From Winslowiella iniecta (GTDB lineage Bacteria; Pseudomonadota; Gammaproteobacteria; Enterobacterales; Enterobacteriaceae): a stretch of 64,000 nucleotides of DNA. The notes beneath the pieces are model-generated. The model searched no databases. It was given only the letters and a program-made list of their open reading frames with translations, and was not told where the DNA came from. A program made the position numbers and the translations under genes. The stretch covers positions 92,572 to 156,571 of the forward strand of contig NZ_JRXE01000001.1 of the NCBI RefSeq assembly GCF_001267535.1. Reading direction: 5' to 3'. Each line of letters starts with the position of its first letter. The first letter of the stretch is position 1. Below, piece by piece: positions 28,434 through 35,880 of the stretch.

Positions 28434-30014
28434 ATGAATTTAACTCTGATTAAAACCGCCGCGGTGACCGGTTCCCGCGAGCTGTTAAGCCCCTATGTTG
28501 GGCTGTATTTGCTGTTCTCGCTGTTAATTAATCTGGCGTTCGGCTATCCGCTGAGCCTGCTGTACACCTTTGCGTTTAGCGCGCTGCTACTGTTGCTGCA
28601 CCACCGAGCCCCCCGCACGCTCAGAGTGTTGCTGGCTGTCACTACGCTGATTGCCGCCAGCTATTACCCGTTCGGCCAGACTTACGGCCCGCCCAACTTT
28701 AATACCCTGCTGGCGCTGCATTCGACCAATGTTGAGGAAGCCAGCGAAATCATGCAGATCTTTCCGCCGCTGGATTACGCTATCGCCTGCGTCATTCTGC
28801 TAATCGGTTTTATCGCACTACGCCGTAAGCCAGCAGTAAAACGTTCGTGGTCGCATGTCGACTCAGCCTGCCTGGCATTTGCCGCAGTGGCGTGGCTAAC
28901 GCAGCCGGTGATGAATAAACTGGCGGGCTACCCTTTCAGTCTGAGCGATGCGGGCTATCCGGTGGCGCGCTTTGTTAAAGATGGCGTCGTCAGCAATATG
29001 TCGGTGAAGGATGAGGTTGATCGTATGAACCAGTTGTCGTCGTTGCAGGATAGCTGGACGGTGACCGGGGTTAAGCCATCACGTCAGGTGTATGTGATTG
29101 TGATTGGCGAAAGCGCGCGGCGCGACGCGCTCGGCGCTTTTGGCGGGCGCTGGAATAACACGCCGTTTGCCAGTCAGGCGAAAGGCCAGTTCTTTGTCAA
29201 TTACACCTCGGCGGCTTCCTCAACCCAGAAATCGCTGGGGTTAACCCTGAATCGGGTGGTCGACGGTAAACCGCTGTATCAGGACAATATCATCACGCTG
29301 GCCAAACGCGCAGGCTTTGACACCTGGTGGTTCTCCAATCAGGGGCAAATTGGCAAATATGACACGTCGATTGCCAGCATTGCGCGCCGGGCCGACCACG
29401 TGCATTTCCTTAAGCAGGGGGACTTCGAGGCAGATAAATCCACCCACGATGAAGATTTGCTGAAGCTGACGCCGGAAGCGTTAAAACAGCCGGTCGATGC
29501 TCCCCGCCTGCTGATTTACCATATTATCGGTTCACATCCGAAAGCCTGCGATCGGACGCAGGGCAAGTTCGCCAGCTTTGTGCACTCCACTGAGACCTCG
29601 TGCTACCTGTACAGCATCACCCAAACCGACCACTTTTTGCATCAGTTGCAGCAGCAGTTACACAGTAGCGGGCTAAGTTACTCGATGCTTTACTTCTCCG
29701 ATCACGGTATGGCGTTTAAAGAGAAAGGCAGCAAAAACGAGTATCTCGCCCATGATGATAAGTTTCAGCAAAACTTCCAGGTGCCGATGTTTATCACCTC
29801 GAGTCAGGATACAAAGCACCAGCTCATTAAGGCTGCGCGCTCGGCGAATGATTTCTTACAGCTGTTTTCGCAGTGGACGGGGATCAGCAGTAAACAGATT
29901 ATTGCTCGCTACCGTTTTGTCTCAAAAGATGCTGCGCCACCGGTTTATGTCACTGACTTTGCGCTGAAGAAGGTCAATTACCCGCATCTTGGGCAGGACA
30001 CGTTTGCCCGCTGA
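28434..30014 (+). CDS. opgE: Phosphoethanolamine transferase OpgE
   Basis: A 526-aa membrane enzyme (E. coli OpgE/YbiP 527 aa) that transfers phosphoethanolamine to osmoregulated periplasmic glucans. Five N-terminal spans are followed by a periplasmic sulfatase-fold domain. Catalytic blocks: VIVIGESARRDALGAFGG (metal-binding Glu), TSAASSTQKSLGLTLNRV (nucleophile Thr/Ser region), SHPKACDRT, and YFSDHGMAFKEKG (Asp-His metal ligands). The ALHSTNVEEASEI stretch also matches OpgE. It lies between mntS and ompX as in E. coli. EptA/EptB-type lipid A transferases are related but less similar. Confidence 0.92.
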   Translation: MNLTLIKTAAVTGSRELLSPYVGLYLLFSLLINLAFGYPLSLLYTFAFSALLLLLHHRAPRTLRVLLAVTTLIAASYYPFGQTYGPPNFNTLLALHSTNVEEASEIMQIFPPLDYAIACVILLIGFIALRRKPAVKRSWSHVDSACLAFAAVAWLTQPVMNKLAGYPFSLSDAGYPVARFVKDGVVSNMSVKDEVDRMNQLSSLQDSWTVTGVKPSRQVYVIVIGESARRDALGAFGGRWNNTPFASQAKGQFFVNYTSAASSTQKSLGLTLNRVVDGKPLYQDNIITLAKRAGFDTWWFSNQGQIGKYDTSIASIARRADHVHFLKQGDFEADKSTHDEDLLKLTPEALKQPVDAPRLLIYHIIGSHPKACDRTQGKFASFVHSTETSCYLYSITQTDHFLHQLQQQLHSSGLSYSMLYFSDHGMAFKEKGSKNEYLAHDDKFQQNFQVPMFITSSQDTKHQLIKAARSANDFLQLFSQWTGISSKQIIARYRFVSKDAAPPVYVTDFALKKVNYPHLGQDTFAR

Positions 30015-30043
30015 CGCCATCGCTCAACCGATTTTGCCCATAA

Positions 30044-30070
30044 AAAAATCCGCCACCAGGGCGGATTTTT
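30044..30070. terminator. Bidirectional terminator between opgE and ompX
   Basis: Perfect 11-bp stem AAAAATCCGCC / GGCGGATTTTT with a 5-base loop, giving a T run on both strands at the convergent ends of opgE and ompX. Confidence 0.9.
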
Positions 30071-30108
30071 AACATCAAGCCAGAAAGTATCTGGCTGGAT
30101 ACGCAAAC

Positions 30109-30618
30109 TTAGAAGCGGTAACCTGCACCAACAATCCAGGTGCCAACGTCTACACTGCGGATACGGCTCTGCTCGTAACCGACATCAACTGCAACGTTTT
30201 CGATTGGGTTAAACTGCAGACCCGCACCGTAGGAGAAACCGTAGTCGCTGCCGTCGCCTTTTTCGCGATCTGGACCGGTAGCGTTAACTTTACCGTAACC
30301 CACACCAACAACACCGTAGATGCTTGCCCAGTCATTCAGACGGTAAGCTGGACCCGCAGTCAGACCGTAGTACTGAGATTTAACGTAGAGAGAATCGACG
30401 TTATGATTTTTTTCAGTCCAGGTGAAAGAACCGATCCAACCCAGCGGATCGTTGCCGTTTTCGTAGCGATACTTCAAGTTGAAACCGTTGGCTTTGTTAG
30501 CTACACCCTGGAAGTCGCTCTGTGCGTAACCACCAGTAACAGTGCTTTCCGCCATAGCGGAGCCTGCGGATACAGCCAGTACACAAGCCAGTGCTGAAAG
30601 ACATGCAATTTTTTTCAT
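30109..30618 (-). CDS. ompX: Outer membrane protein OmpX
   Basis: A 169-aa eight-stranded beta-barrel (E. coli 171 aa). Signal peptide MKKIACLSALACVLAVSAGSAMA, mature start ESTVTGGYAQSDFQG, alternating aromatic strands, and the C-terminal GTWIVGAGYRF ending in Phe, which the Bam complex recognises. ATG at 30618 with GAGGTGG upstream; the frame stays open 18 codons further but the signal peptide fixes the start. OmpX takes part in surface adhesion and is controlled by envelope stress sRNAs in E. coli; none of those sites was examined in detail here. Confidence 0.95.
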   Translation of the reverse strand: MKKIACLSALACVLAVSAGSAMAESTVTGGYAQSDFQGVANKANGFNLKYRYENGNDPLGWIGSFTWTEKNHNVDSLYVKSQYYGLTAGPAYRLNDWASIYGVVGVGYGKVNATGPDREKGDGSDYGFSYGAGLQFNPIENVAVDVGYEQSRIRSVDVGTWIVGAGYRF

Positions 30619-30984
30619 AACCACCTCAAATGTGAAAGTACTTATCTCCTGACAACACTTAAAATATAACAAAAATCAGTAAGAAACTCTGCCTGCATTT
30701 TGTTGTCTAACAGAATGTTTGGTGTAACAGAAAGTTAATGAATTTTTTCATGTCATTCTTTTTCCTGATATTTTCGGCAGTATAACCTGAGTAAATTCCG
30801 ATTGTAAAAAAAGGTTCATTAAGAACATTCCTAATTAAACCTGACAAATCTTTACTCAAAAGTAGCCTTTGCCGGTTATTCCCACCACTTTTTTTACCTC
30901 ATAACGCATTTTTTCTGCCCGCTCTCCATTACACTGCTCTGATAATTCTCTCTGACCCAATGGTTTTACAGGCAGGTTTGTAGC
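30619..30984. other. Divergent intergenic region ompX / rhtA
   Basis: About 366 bases, strongly A+T rich, holding the promoters of both divergent genes. No operator could be named with confidence. The rhtA ATG has only a weak site (GGCAGG). Confidence 0.4.
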
Positions 30985-31893
30985 ATGTCCTCTGCGCTTT
31001 CATCGGCGAAGTCGCCGGTATGGTTACCTATCTTAGTTTTAATTATTGCCATGACCTCTATTCAGGGCGGTGCTTCGCTGGCTAAAACGCTGTTTCCGCA
31101 GGTTGGCGCACCGGGCATTACCGCACTGCGACTGGGGCTCGGCACCCTTATCTTATGCATCGTGTTTAAACCCTGGCGACTACGCTTTAGCCATGAACAG
31201 CGCGTACCTCTGGTGATCTATGGGCTGGCGCTGGGGGGAATGAATTACCTGTTCTATTTATCGTTGCGCACTGTGCCGCTGGGTATTGCCGTCGCACTGG
31301 AATTTACCGGCCCGCTATTTCTCGCGCTGATTGGCTCGCGTCGGCTACTGGATTTTGTCTGGGTGTTACTGGCCATTCTCGGCTTAGGGTTTTTGCTGCC
31401 GCTCGGCCATGATATCTCCAGCGTGGATGCCGAGGGTGCCGCGCTGGCGGTCGGTGCCGGTGTCTGCTGGGCGTTATATATCTTGTCTGGTCAGAAGGCC
31501 GGCGCTGAACATGGGCCTGCAACGGTGGCGATGGGTTCGGTGATCGCTTCGGTAATTTTTGTGCCGCTTGGGCTGAGTTTTGCCGACAGCGGTATCTGGC
31601 AGCTGTCGCTGATACCGCTGGCGTTAGCCATTGCCGTGCTGTCGACCGCTCTGCCCTATTCACTGGAGATGATAGCGTTAACGCGTCTGCCCGCCCGCAC
31701 CTTTGGCACTATGATGAGTCTTGAACCGGCGATGGCCGCCCTGTCTGGCATGCTGTTTCTGGGGGAAGTGCTGACGCTGGTGCAATGGCTGGCGCTGCTG
31801 GCAATCATTGCAGCTTCCGTTGGTGCGACGCTTACCTTGCGTCCGAAAAAAGTGCAGGTCGAGACGGTTGATATGCCGCGCCCCCAGAATTAG
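30985..31893 (+). CDS. rhtA: Threonine/homoserine exporter RhtA
   Basis: A 302-aa inner-membrane exporter (E. coli RhtA 295 aa) made of two EamA/DMT repeats, ten spans. Typical blocks: SIQGGASLAKTLFPQVGAPGITALRLGLGTLIL, GGMNYLFYLSLRTVPLGIAVALEFTGPL, GVCWALYILSGQKAG, and LPYSLEMIALTRLPARTFGTMMSLEPAMAAL. It exports threonine, homoserine and some other amino acids. The position between ompX (divergent) and dps matches E. coli. Confidence 0.93.
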   Translation: MSSALSSAKSPVWLPILVLIIAMTSIQGGASLAKTLFPQVGAPGITALRLGLGTLILCIVFKPWRLRFSHEQRVPLVIYGLALGGMNYLFYLSLRTVPLGIAVALEFTGPLFLALIGSRRLLDFVWVLLAILGLGFLLPLGHDISSVDAEGAALAVGAGVCWALYILSGQKAGAEHGPATVAMGSVIASVIFVPLGLSFADSGIWQLSLIPLALAIAVLSTALPYSLEMIALTRLPARTFGTMMSLEPAMAALSGMLFLGEVLTLVQWLALLAIIAASVGATLTLRPKKVQVETVDMPRPQN

Positions 31894-32220
31894 GAATATT
31901 CGTTGTTCAGCCTCATTATGGGGCTGAATAATCAGCACTTCTGTTCAGAGAATTATTTATTTTTAACCCACAGGTTAAATAATCGTTACAGTTACATTCT
32001 GTCATTCTTCTGCACTAAATAACCTAAACTCAGATCTCCCCCTGTTAAAAAGACATAAAACACAGCAAAATCATGGTGATAAAAAACATCGTTTAATAAT
32101 AAACATTATCACTACCATTAGCATTTATATTTCTCCGTTGCCATTGAAGATTTATTACTCAACAGGTGACCGCTATCTGACTAATAGGCAGCAACTTTCC
32201 TGCAAGGTTAAAAACCGGTG
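31894..32220. other. Intergenic region rhtA-dps
   Basis: About 330 A+T-rich bases. A hairpin TTCAGCCTC / GGGGCTGAA lies just after rhtA but lacks a T run. OxyR and IHF sites are known upstream of E. coli dps; I did not recognise clear copies by eye. Confidence 0.35.
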
Positions 32221-32228
32221 CTATACTT
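32220..32228 (+). promoter_or_regulatory. RpoS-type -10 element of dps
   Basis: GCTATACTT matches the extended -10 favoured by sigma-S (KCTATACT), about 45 bases before the dps ATG. E. coli dps is known to be RpoS-dependent in stationary phase. Confidence 0.6.
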
Positions 32229-32273
32229 ATTCCCGTACTATTCAGGACAACCGACATTAAGAGGATATTAATG

Positions 32274-32777
32274 ATGAGTACCGCTAAACTGGTTAAAACA
32301 AAATCTTCCGATCTGATTTACACCCGTAATGATGTGGCAGAGAATGACAAAAAAGCCACAATCGAGGTGCTCAATCGTCTGGTTACCGAGCTGATTGACC
32401 TGTCCCTGATTACCAAACAGGCGCACTGGAACATGCGTGGCGCTAACTTTATTGGCGTGCATGAGATGCTGGACGGATTCCGCACCGCCATTACCGATCA
32501 CCAGGATACCATTGCAGAACGCGTCGTGCAGCTGGGCGGCGTAGCGCTGGGTACTACTCAGATTGTTAACGACAGAACACCACTGAAAAGCTATCCGCTG
32601 AATATTCACAGCGTGCAGGATCATCTGAAAGCGCTGGCTGACCGTTATGGCGTTGTCGCTAACGACCTGCGCAAAGCCATTGGTGAAGTGCCAGACGAAG
32701 ATAGCGCCGATATCTTTACCGCGGCATCACGTGACCTTGATAAATTCCTGTGGTTTATCGAATCCAATATTGAATAA
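32274..32777 (+). CDS. dps: DNA-binding ferritin-like protein Dps
   Basis: A 167-aa protein, same length as E. coli Dps, forming 12-subunit cages that coat DNA and oxidise Fe2+ with hydrogen peroxide. It has the Lys-rich N-terminal tail ([10 protein letters not shown]) that binds DNA and the inter-subunit ferroxidase ligands (KQAHWNMRG His, [21 protein letters not shown] with Asp and Glu). The second of two consecutive ATGs (32271, 32274) gives the E. coli N-terminus; AGAGGAT lies upstream. Confidence 0.96.
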   Translation: MSTAKLVKTKSSDLIYTRNDVAENDKKATIEVLNRLVTELIDLSLITKQAHWNMRGANFIGVHEMLDGFRTAITDHQDTIAERVVQLGGVALGTTQIVNDRTPLKSYPLNIHSVQDHLKALADRYGVVANDLRKAIGEVPDEDSADIFTAASRDLDKFLWFIESNIE

Positions 32778-32871
32778 CGGATAAATCCGGCGGCGCACCT
32801 GTCGCCGGTCTGAACTGACCCGGAAAGCGGATGACCTCGTCATTCGCTTTTTTACATTGTGGAGAGAAAAA

Positions 32872-33135
32872 ATGGCAAGCGGATGGGCATCTGATGATGC
32901 CGTTCAACAGCAAATTGATTCCACCATTGATGACGCGATCACCCGCGCCCGACAACACCTGCACGTGGGTGCCAGCGCCGAGTTTTGCCGGGAGTGCGAC
33001 GAGCCGATTCCTGAAGCGCGGCGCATCGCCCTGCCAGGGGTGCAGTATTGTGTCAAATGCCAGCAGGCGCATGATGAAAAAAACAGCGCTTCGCTGTACA
33101 ACCGACGCGGCAGTAAGGACAGTCAGCTGCGCTAA
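32872..33135 (+). CDS. ybiI: DksA/TraR-type zinc finger protein YbiI
   Basis: An 87-aa protein (E. coli YbiI 88 aa) with one C4 zinc finger: C-x2-C in FCRECDE, then C-x2-C in QYCVKCQ, in the DksA/TraR arrangement, and the conserved YNRRGSKDSQLR tail. Family members bind RNA polymerase through the secondary channel; the role of YbiI itself is unproven. ATG at 32872 follows GGAGAG and matches the E. coli start; an ATG five codons earlier is in frame without a site. In E. coli ybiI is a few genes away beside ybiX, so its place here between dps and glnH is a local rearrangement. Confidence 0.88.
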   Translation: MASGWASDDAVQQQIDSTIDDAITRARQHLHVGASAEFCRECDEPIPEARRIALPGVQYCVKCQQAHDEKNSASLYNRRGSKDSQLR

Positions 33136-33234
33136 ACTTCAATTATTGATGCAGAAGTATGAGCCCGATAACATATTTCTAACTATCCTGTTCATTAATC
33201 CCCCTATTTAATGCTCTGATTGCTACTGTGCTGT

Positions 33235-33283
33235 TGCACCGTAATGATCGACGCGCACCAGGATGGTGCCCCATTACGGTGCA
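33235..33283 (+). promoter_or_regulatory. NtrC enhancer with nested palindromes upstream of glnH
   Basis: GCACC-AGGAT-GGTGC (33255-33269) matches the NtrC (NRI-P) site type TGCAC-N5-GTGCA. It is framed by a perfect 12-bp inverted repeat TGCACCGTAATG (33235-33246) / CATTACGGTGCA (33272-33283), each arm carrying a GCACC half-site. The centre is about 120 bases upstream of the predicted sigma-54 start, close to the NtrC sites of E. coli glnHp2. Confidence 0.75.
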
Positions 33284-33355
33284 TAGCACGCAAAGCTAAA
33301 GAGTTCCTGTCTGACTTGAGTTTTAAGCCACTGTTTTTCAATATAAATGAAATGA

Positions 33356-33371
33356 TGGCATAGATTATGCT
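33356..33371 (+). promoter_or_regulatory. Sigma-54 promoter of glnHPQ
   Basis: TGGCAT-N5-ATGCT has the invariant GG (33357-33358) and GC (33369-33370) exactly ten bases apart, the -24/-12 pattern of RpoN. Transcription should start near 33382, about 45 bases before glnH. E. coli glnHPQ uses such a nitrogen-regulated promoter. Confidence 0.82.
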
Positions 33372-33428
33372 TATGGCAGCAGGCATCAAAAAGCGGGGCC
33401 TCCCCGATTCAATGATAAGGATAAAATG

Positions 33429-34175
33429 ATGAAGTCGATTTTTAAGGTTTCCGTTGCCGCACTGGCGCTGGCATTTGCAGTTTCTTCCACAGCGGCAGAC
33501 AAGAAACTGATTGTCGCCACAGATACCGCTTTCGTACCGTTTGAATTCAAACAGGGCGATAAATATGTCGGTTTTGACATCGATTTGTGGGATGCCATCG
33601 CAAAACAGCTGAATATCGAATATACCCTGAAGCCAATGGACTTCAGCGGCATCATTCCTGCTCTGCAAACACGCAACATCGACCTGGCACTGGCGGGTAT
33701 CACCATCACTGATGAGCGCAAAAAAGCGATTGAGTTCTCTGACGGTTACTATAAAAGCGGCCTGCTGGTGATGGTCAAAGAGGACAACAATGAGGTCAAA
33801 GGCATTGATGATCTGAACGGTAAAGTGGTGGCGGTGAAGAGCGGCACCGGTTCAGTGGATTATGCGAAACAGAACATCAAAACCAAATCCCTGCGTCAGT
33901 TCCCGAATATCGACAACGCCTATATGGAACTGGGCACCAACCGTGCGGATGCAGTACTGCACGATACGCCAAACATTCTCTATTTCATCAATACCGCCGG
34001 CAAAGGTAAGTTTAAAGCGGTAGGTGAGTCGATTGAAGCACAGCAGTACGGTATTGCCTTCCCGAAAGGCAGCGACGACCTGCGTGAAAAAGTGAACGGC
34101 GCACTGAAAACGCTGCGTGATAACGGCACTTACAACACTATCTATAAAAAATGGTTCGGCAGCGAACCTAAATAA
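33429..34175 (+). CDS. glnH: Glutamine-binding periplasmic protein GlnH
   Basis: A 248-aa periplasmic binding protein (E. coli 248 aa). Signal peptide [23 protein letters not shown], mature part [35 protein letters not shown], and ligand-site residues in the [20 protein letters not shown] and [11 protein letters not shown] loops. It captures L-glutamine for GlnPQ. The second of two adjacent ATGs gives the E. coli N-terminus and better spacing from AAGG. First gene of the operon under the sigma-54 promoter and followed by a strong hairpin. Confidence 0.95.
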   Translation: MKSIFKVSVAALALAFAVSSTAADKKLIVATDTAFVPFEFKQGDKYVGFDIDLWDAIAKQLNIEYTLKPMDFSGIIPALQTRNIDLALAGITITDERKKAIEFSDGYYKSGLLVMVKEDNNEVKGIDDLNGKVVAVKSGTGSVDYAKQNIKTKSLRQFPNIDNAYMELGTNRADAVLHDTPNILYFINTAGKGKFKAVGESIEAQQYGIAFPKGSDDLREKVNGALKTLRDNGTYNTIYKKWFGSEPK

Positions 34176-34196
34176 ACTCTCAGGTTAGCGCCCGGT

Positions 34197-34232
34197 ATCT
34201 TAACGTGCGGCGATAACGCCGCACGTTAAGAT
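34197..34232 (+). terminator. Strong intercistronic hairpin between glnH and glnP
   Basis: Perfect 15-bp stem (34197-34211 with 34218-34232) and a 6-base loop GATAAC, without a T run, inside a 191-base gap of a single operon. It is likely to protect glnH mRNA 3' ends and so favour binding protein over permease, rather than to stop transcription fully. Confidence 0.6.
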
Positions 34233-34366
34233 GCATGCAAGCTATTAATCTGCACGGTATTTATGCCGCTATTAAGGTTTGCAGCGCCACTTACGTCAGT
34301 GACGGCATTGCGTCTCTGCGTTTTTCCATATCAACAAAAAATTGTTTTAGTTCGGGAGAAAGCATC

Positions 34367-35026
34367 ATGCAGTTCGACTGGAGCGCCATCTGGCCTGCTC
34401 TTCCTATCCTGCTTGAAGGTGCCAAAATGACCTTGTGGATTTCGGTCCTCGGTCTGGTTGGCGGCCTGATTATCGGCCTGATAGCCGGATTTGCCCGCGC
34501 CTATGGCGGCTGGCTGTCACGTAATATCGCGCTGGTATTTATTGAGTTGATTCGCGGTACGCCAATTGTGGTGCAGGTAATGTTTATTTACTTCGCGCTG
34601 CCAATGGCATTTACCGATTTGCGTATCGATCCCTTTACCGCTGCGGTGGTCACCATCATCATCAACTCCGGTGCCTATATCGCCGAGATCACCCGTGGTG
34701 CGGTGCTGTCAATTCATAATGGCTTCCGTGAAGCCGGGCTGGCACTTGGGCTGTCGCGTCGAGAAACGCTGCGCTATGTCATTATGCCGCTGGCGCTGCG
34801 TCGTATGCTGCCGCCGTTGGGCAACCAGTGGATTGTCAGCATCAAAGATACCTCGCTGTTTATCGTGATTGGTGTCGCTGAACTGACGCGTCAGGGACAG
34901 GAAATTATTGCGGGTAACTTCCGTGCGCTGGAGATCTGGAGTGCGGTTGCGGTTATCTATCTGTTTATTACGCTGGTGCTCAGTTTCGTGCTGCGTCGCG
35001 TTGAAAAAAGGATGAAAATCCTGTGA
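34367..35026 (+). CDS. glnP: Glutamine ABC transporter permease GlnP
   Basis: A 219-aa inner-membrane permease (E. coli 219 aa) of the His/Glu/Gln family with about five spans: [20 protein letters not shown] start, [22 protein letters not shown], and the EAA loop [32 protein letters not shown] at 34367 with GGGAGAA upstream; the frame is open 44 codons further, reading into the glnH-glnP spacer, which is not coding. Its stop overlaps the GTG start of glnQ. Confidence 0.95.
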   Translation: MQFDWSAIWPALPILLEGAKMTLWISVLGLVGGLIIGLIAGFARAYGGWLSRNIALVFIELIRGTPIVVQVMFIYFALPMAFTDLRIDPFTAAVVTIIINSGAYIAEITRGAVLSIHNGFREAGLALGLSRRETLRYVIMPLALRRMLPPLGNQWIVSIKDTSLFIVIGVAELTRQGQEIIAGNFRALEIWSAVAVIYLFITLVLSFVLRRVEKRMKIL

Positions 35027-35745
35027 TTGAATTTAAAAACGTCTCCAAACATTTTGGTCAGACTCAGGTGCTGCACAATATCGATCTGAAGATCAATCAG
35101 GGTGAAGTGGTGGTGATTATCGGGCCAAGCGGCTCCGGTAAATCGACTCTGCTGCGCTGCATTAACAAGCTGGAAGAGATCACCAGCGGTGAGTTGATTG
35201 TTGATGGTCTGAGGGTCAACGACCCGAAAGTTGACGAGCGCCTGATCCGTCAGGAAGCCGGCATGGTGTTCCAGCAGTTCCATCTGTTCCCGCAGATGTC
35301 CGCGCTGGATAATGTGGCTTTCGGGCCGATTCGCGTTCGTGGCGCAAAGAAAGAGGCGGCAAAAAAGCTGGCGAAAGAACTGCTGGCGAAAGTGGGTCTT
35401 GCCGAGCGTGCGCATCACTTCCCTTCCGAACTGTCCGGCGGTCAGCAGCAGCGCGTGGCCATCGCCCGCGCACTGGCGGTGAAGCCGAAGATGATGCTGT
35501 TTGATGAACCGACTTCTGCGCTCGATCCCGAGCTGCGTCACGAAGTACTGAAAGTGATGCAGGATCTGGCAGAAGAAGGCATGACCATGGTGATCGTTAC
35601 CCATGAGGTCGGTTTCGCCCAGAAAGTGGCATCACGTCTAATCTTTATCGATAAAGGCCGCATTGCGGAAGATGGTGACCCGGATACGCTGATCACCAAC
35701 CCGCCAAGCGCCCGCCTGCGCGAGTTCTTACAGCACGTTTCCTGA
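35023..35745 (+). CDS. glnQ: Glutamine ABC transporter ATP-binding protein GlnQ
   Basis: A 240-aa ATPase (E. coli 240 aa): Walker [11 protein letters not shown]-loop [17 protein letters not shown], signature LSGGQQQR, Walker [15 protein letters not shown], and switch His in [14 protein letters not shown]. It begins with GTG, overlapping the glnP stop by four bases (GTGA), so translation is coupled. Last gene of the operon, with a good terminator after it. Confidence 0.96.
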   Translation: MIEFKNVSKHFGQTQVLHNIDLKINQGEVVVIIGPSGSGKSTLLRCINKLEEITSGELIVDGLRVNDPKVDERLIRQEAGMVFQQFHLFPQMSALDNVAFGPIRVRGAKKEAAKKLAKELLAKVGLAERAHHFPSELSGGQQQRVAIARALAVKPKMMLFDEPTSALDPELRHEVLKVMQDLAEEGMTMVIVTHEVGFAQKVASRLIFIDKGRIAEDGDPDTLITNPPSARLREFLQHVS

Positions 35746-35751
35746 TGTTCC

Positions 35752-35776
35752 GGGCGGCAGCAATGCCGCCCTTTTT
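35752..35776 (+). terminator. Terminator of glnHPQ
   Basis: Perfect 8-bp stem GGGCGGCA / TGCCGCCC, loop GCAA, then T5. Confidence 0.9.
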
Positions 35777-35880
35777 CTGCCTGAGCTAACGCCCAAAACC
35801 TTCGCCTTTACCTTTCGCTACCCTCAGCTCCGCTATACTTGTTGGTCGACGCTGTTTTTGCGCCGCTACAGGAGAATACG

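Noticed and set aside
30150..30335. Alternate frame opposite or within ompX and other long shadow frames such as 45080-45643 and 36993-37631
   Set aside because: They lie in another phase of strongly conserved genes and arise from GC-rich codon bias.
34235..34366. Longer glnP reading frame
   Set aside because: It begins at the intercistronic hairpin and precedes the well-placed GGGAGAA site; E. coli GlnP starts at the residue equivalent to 34367.
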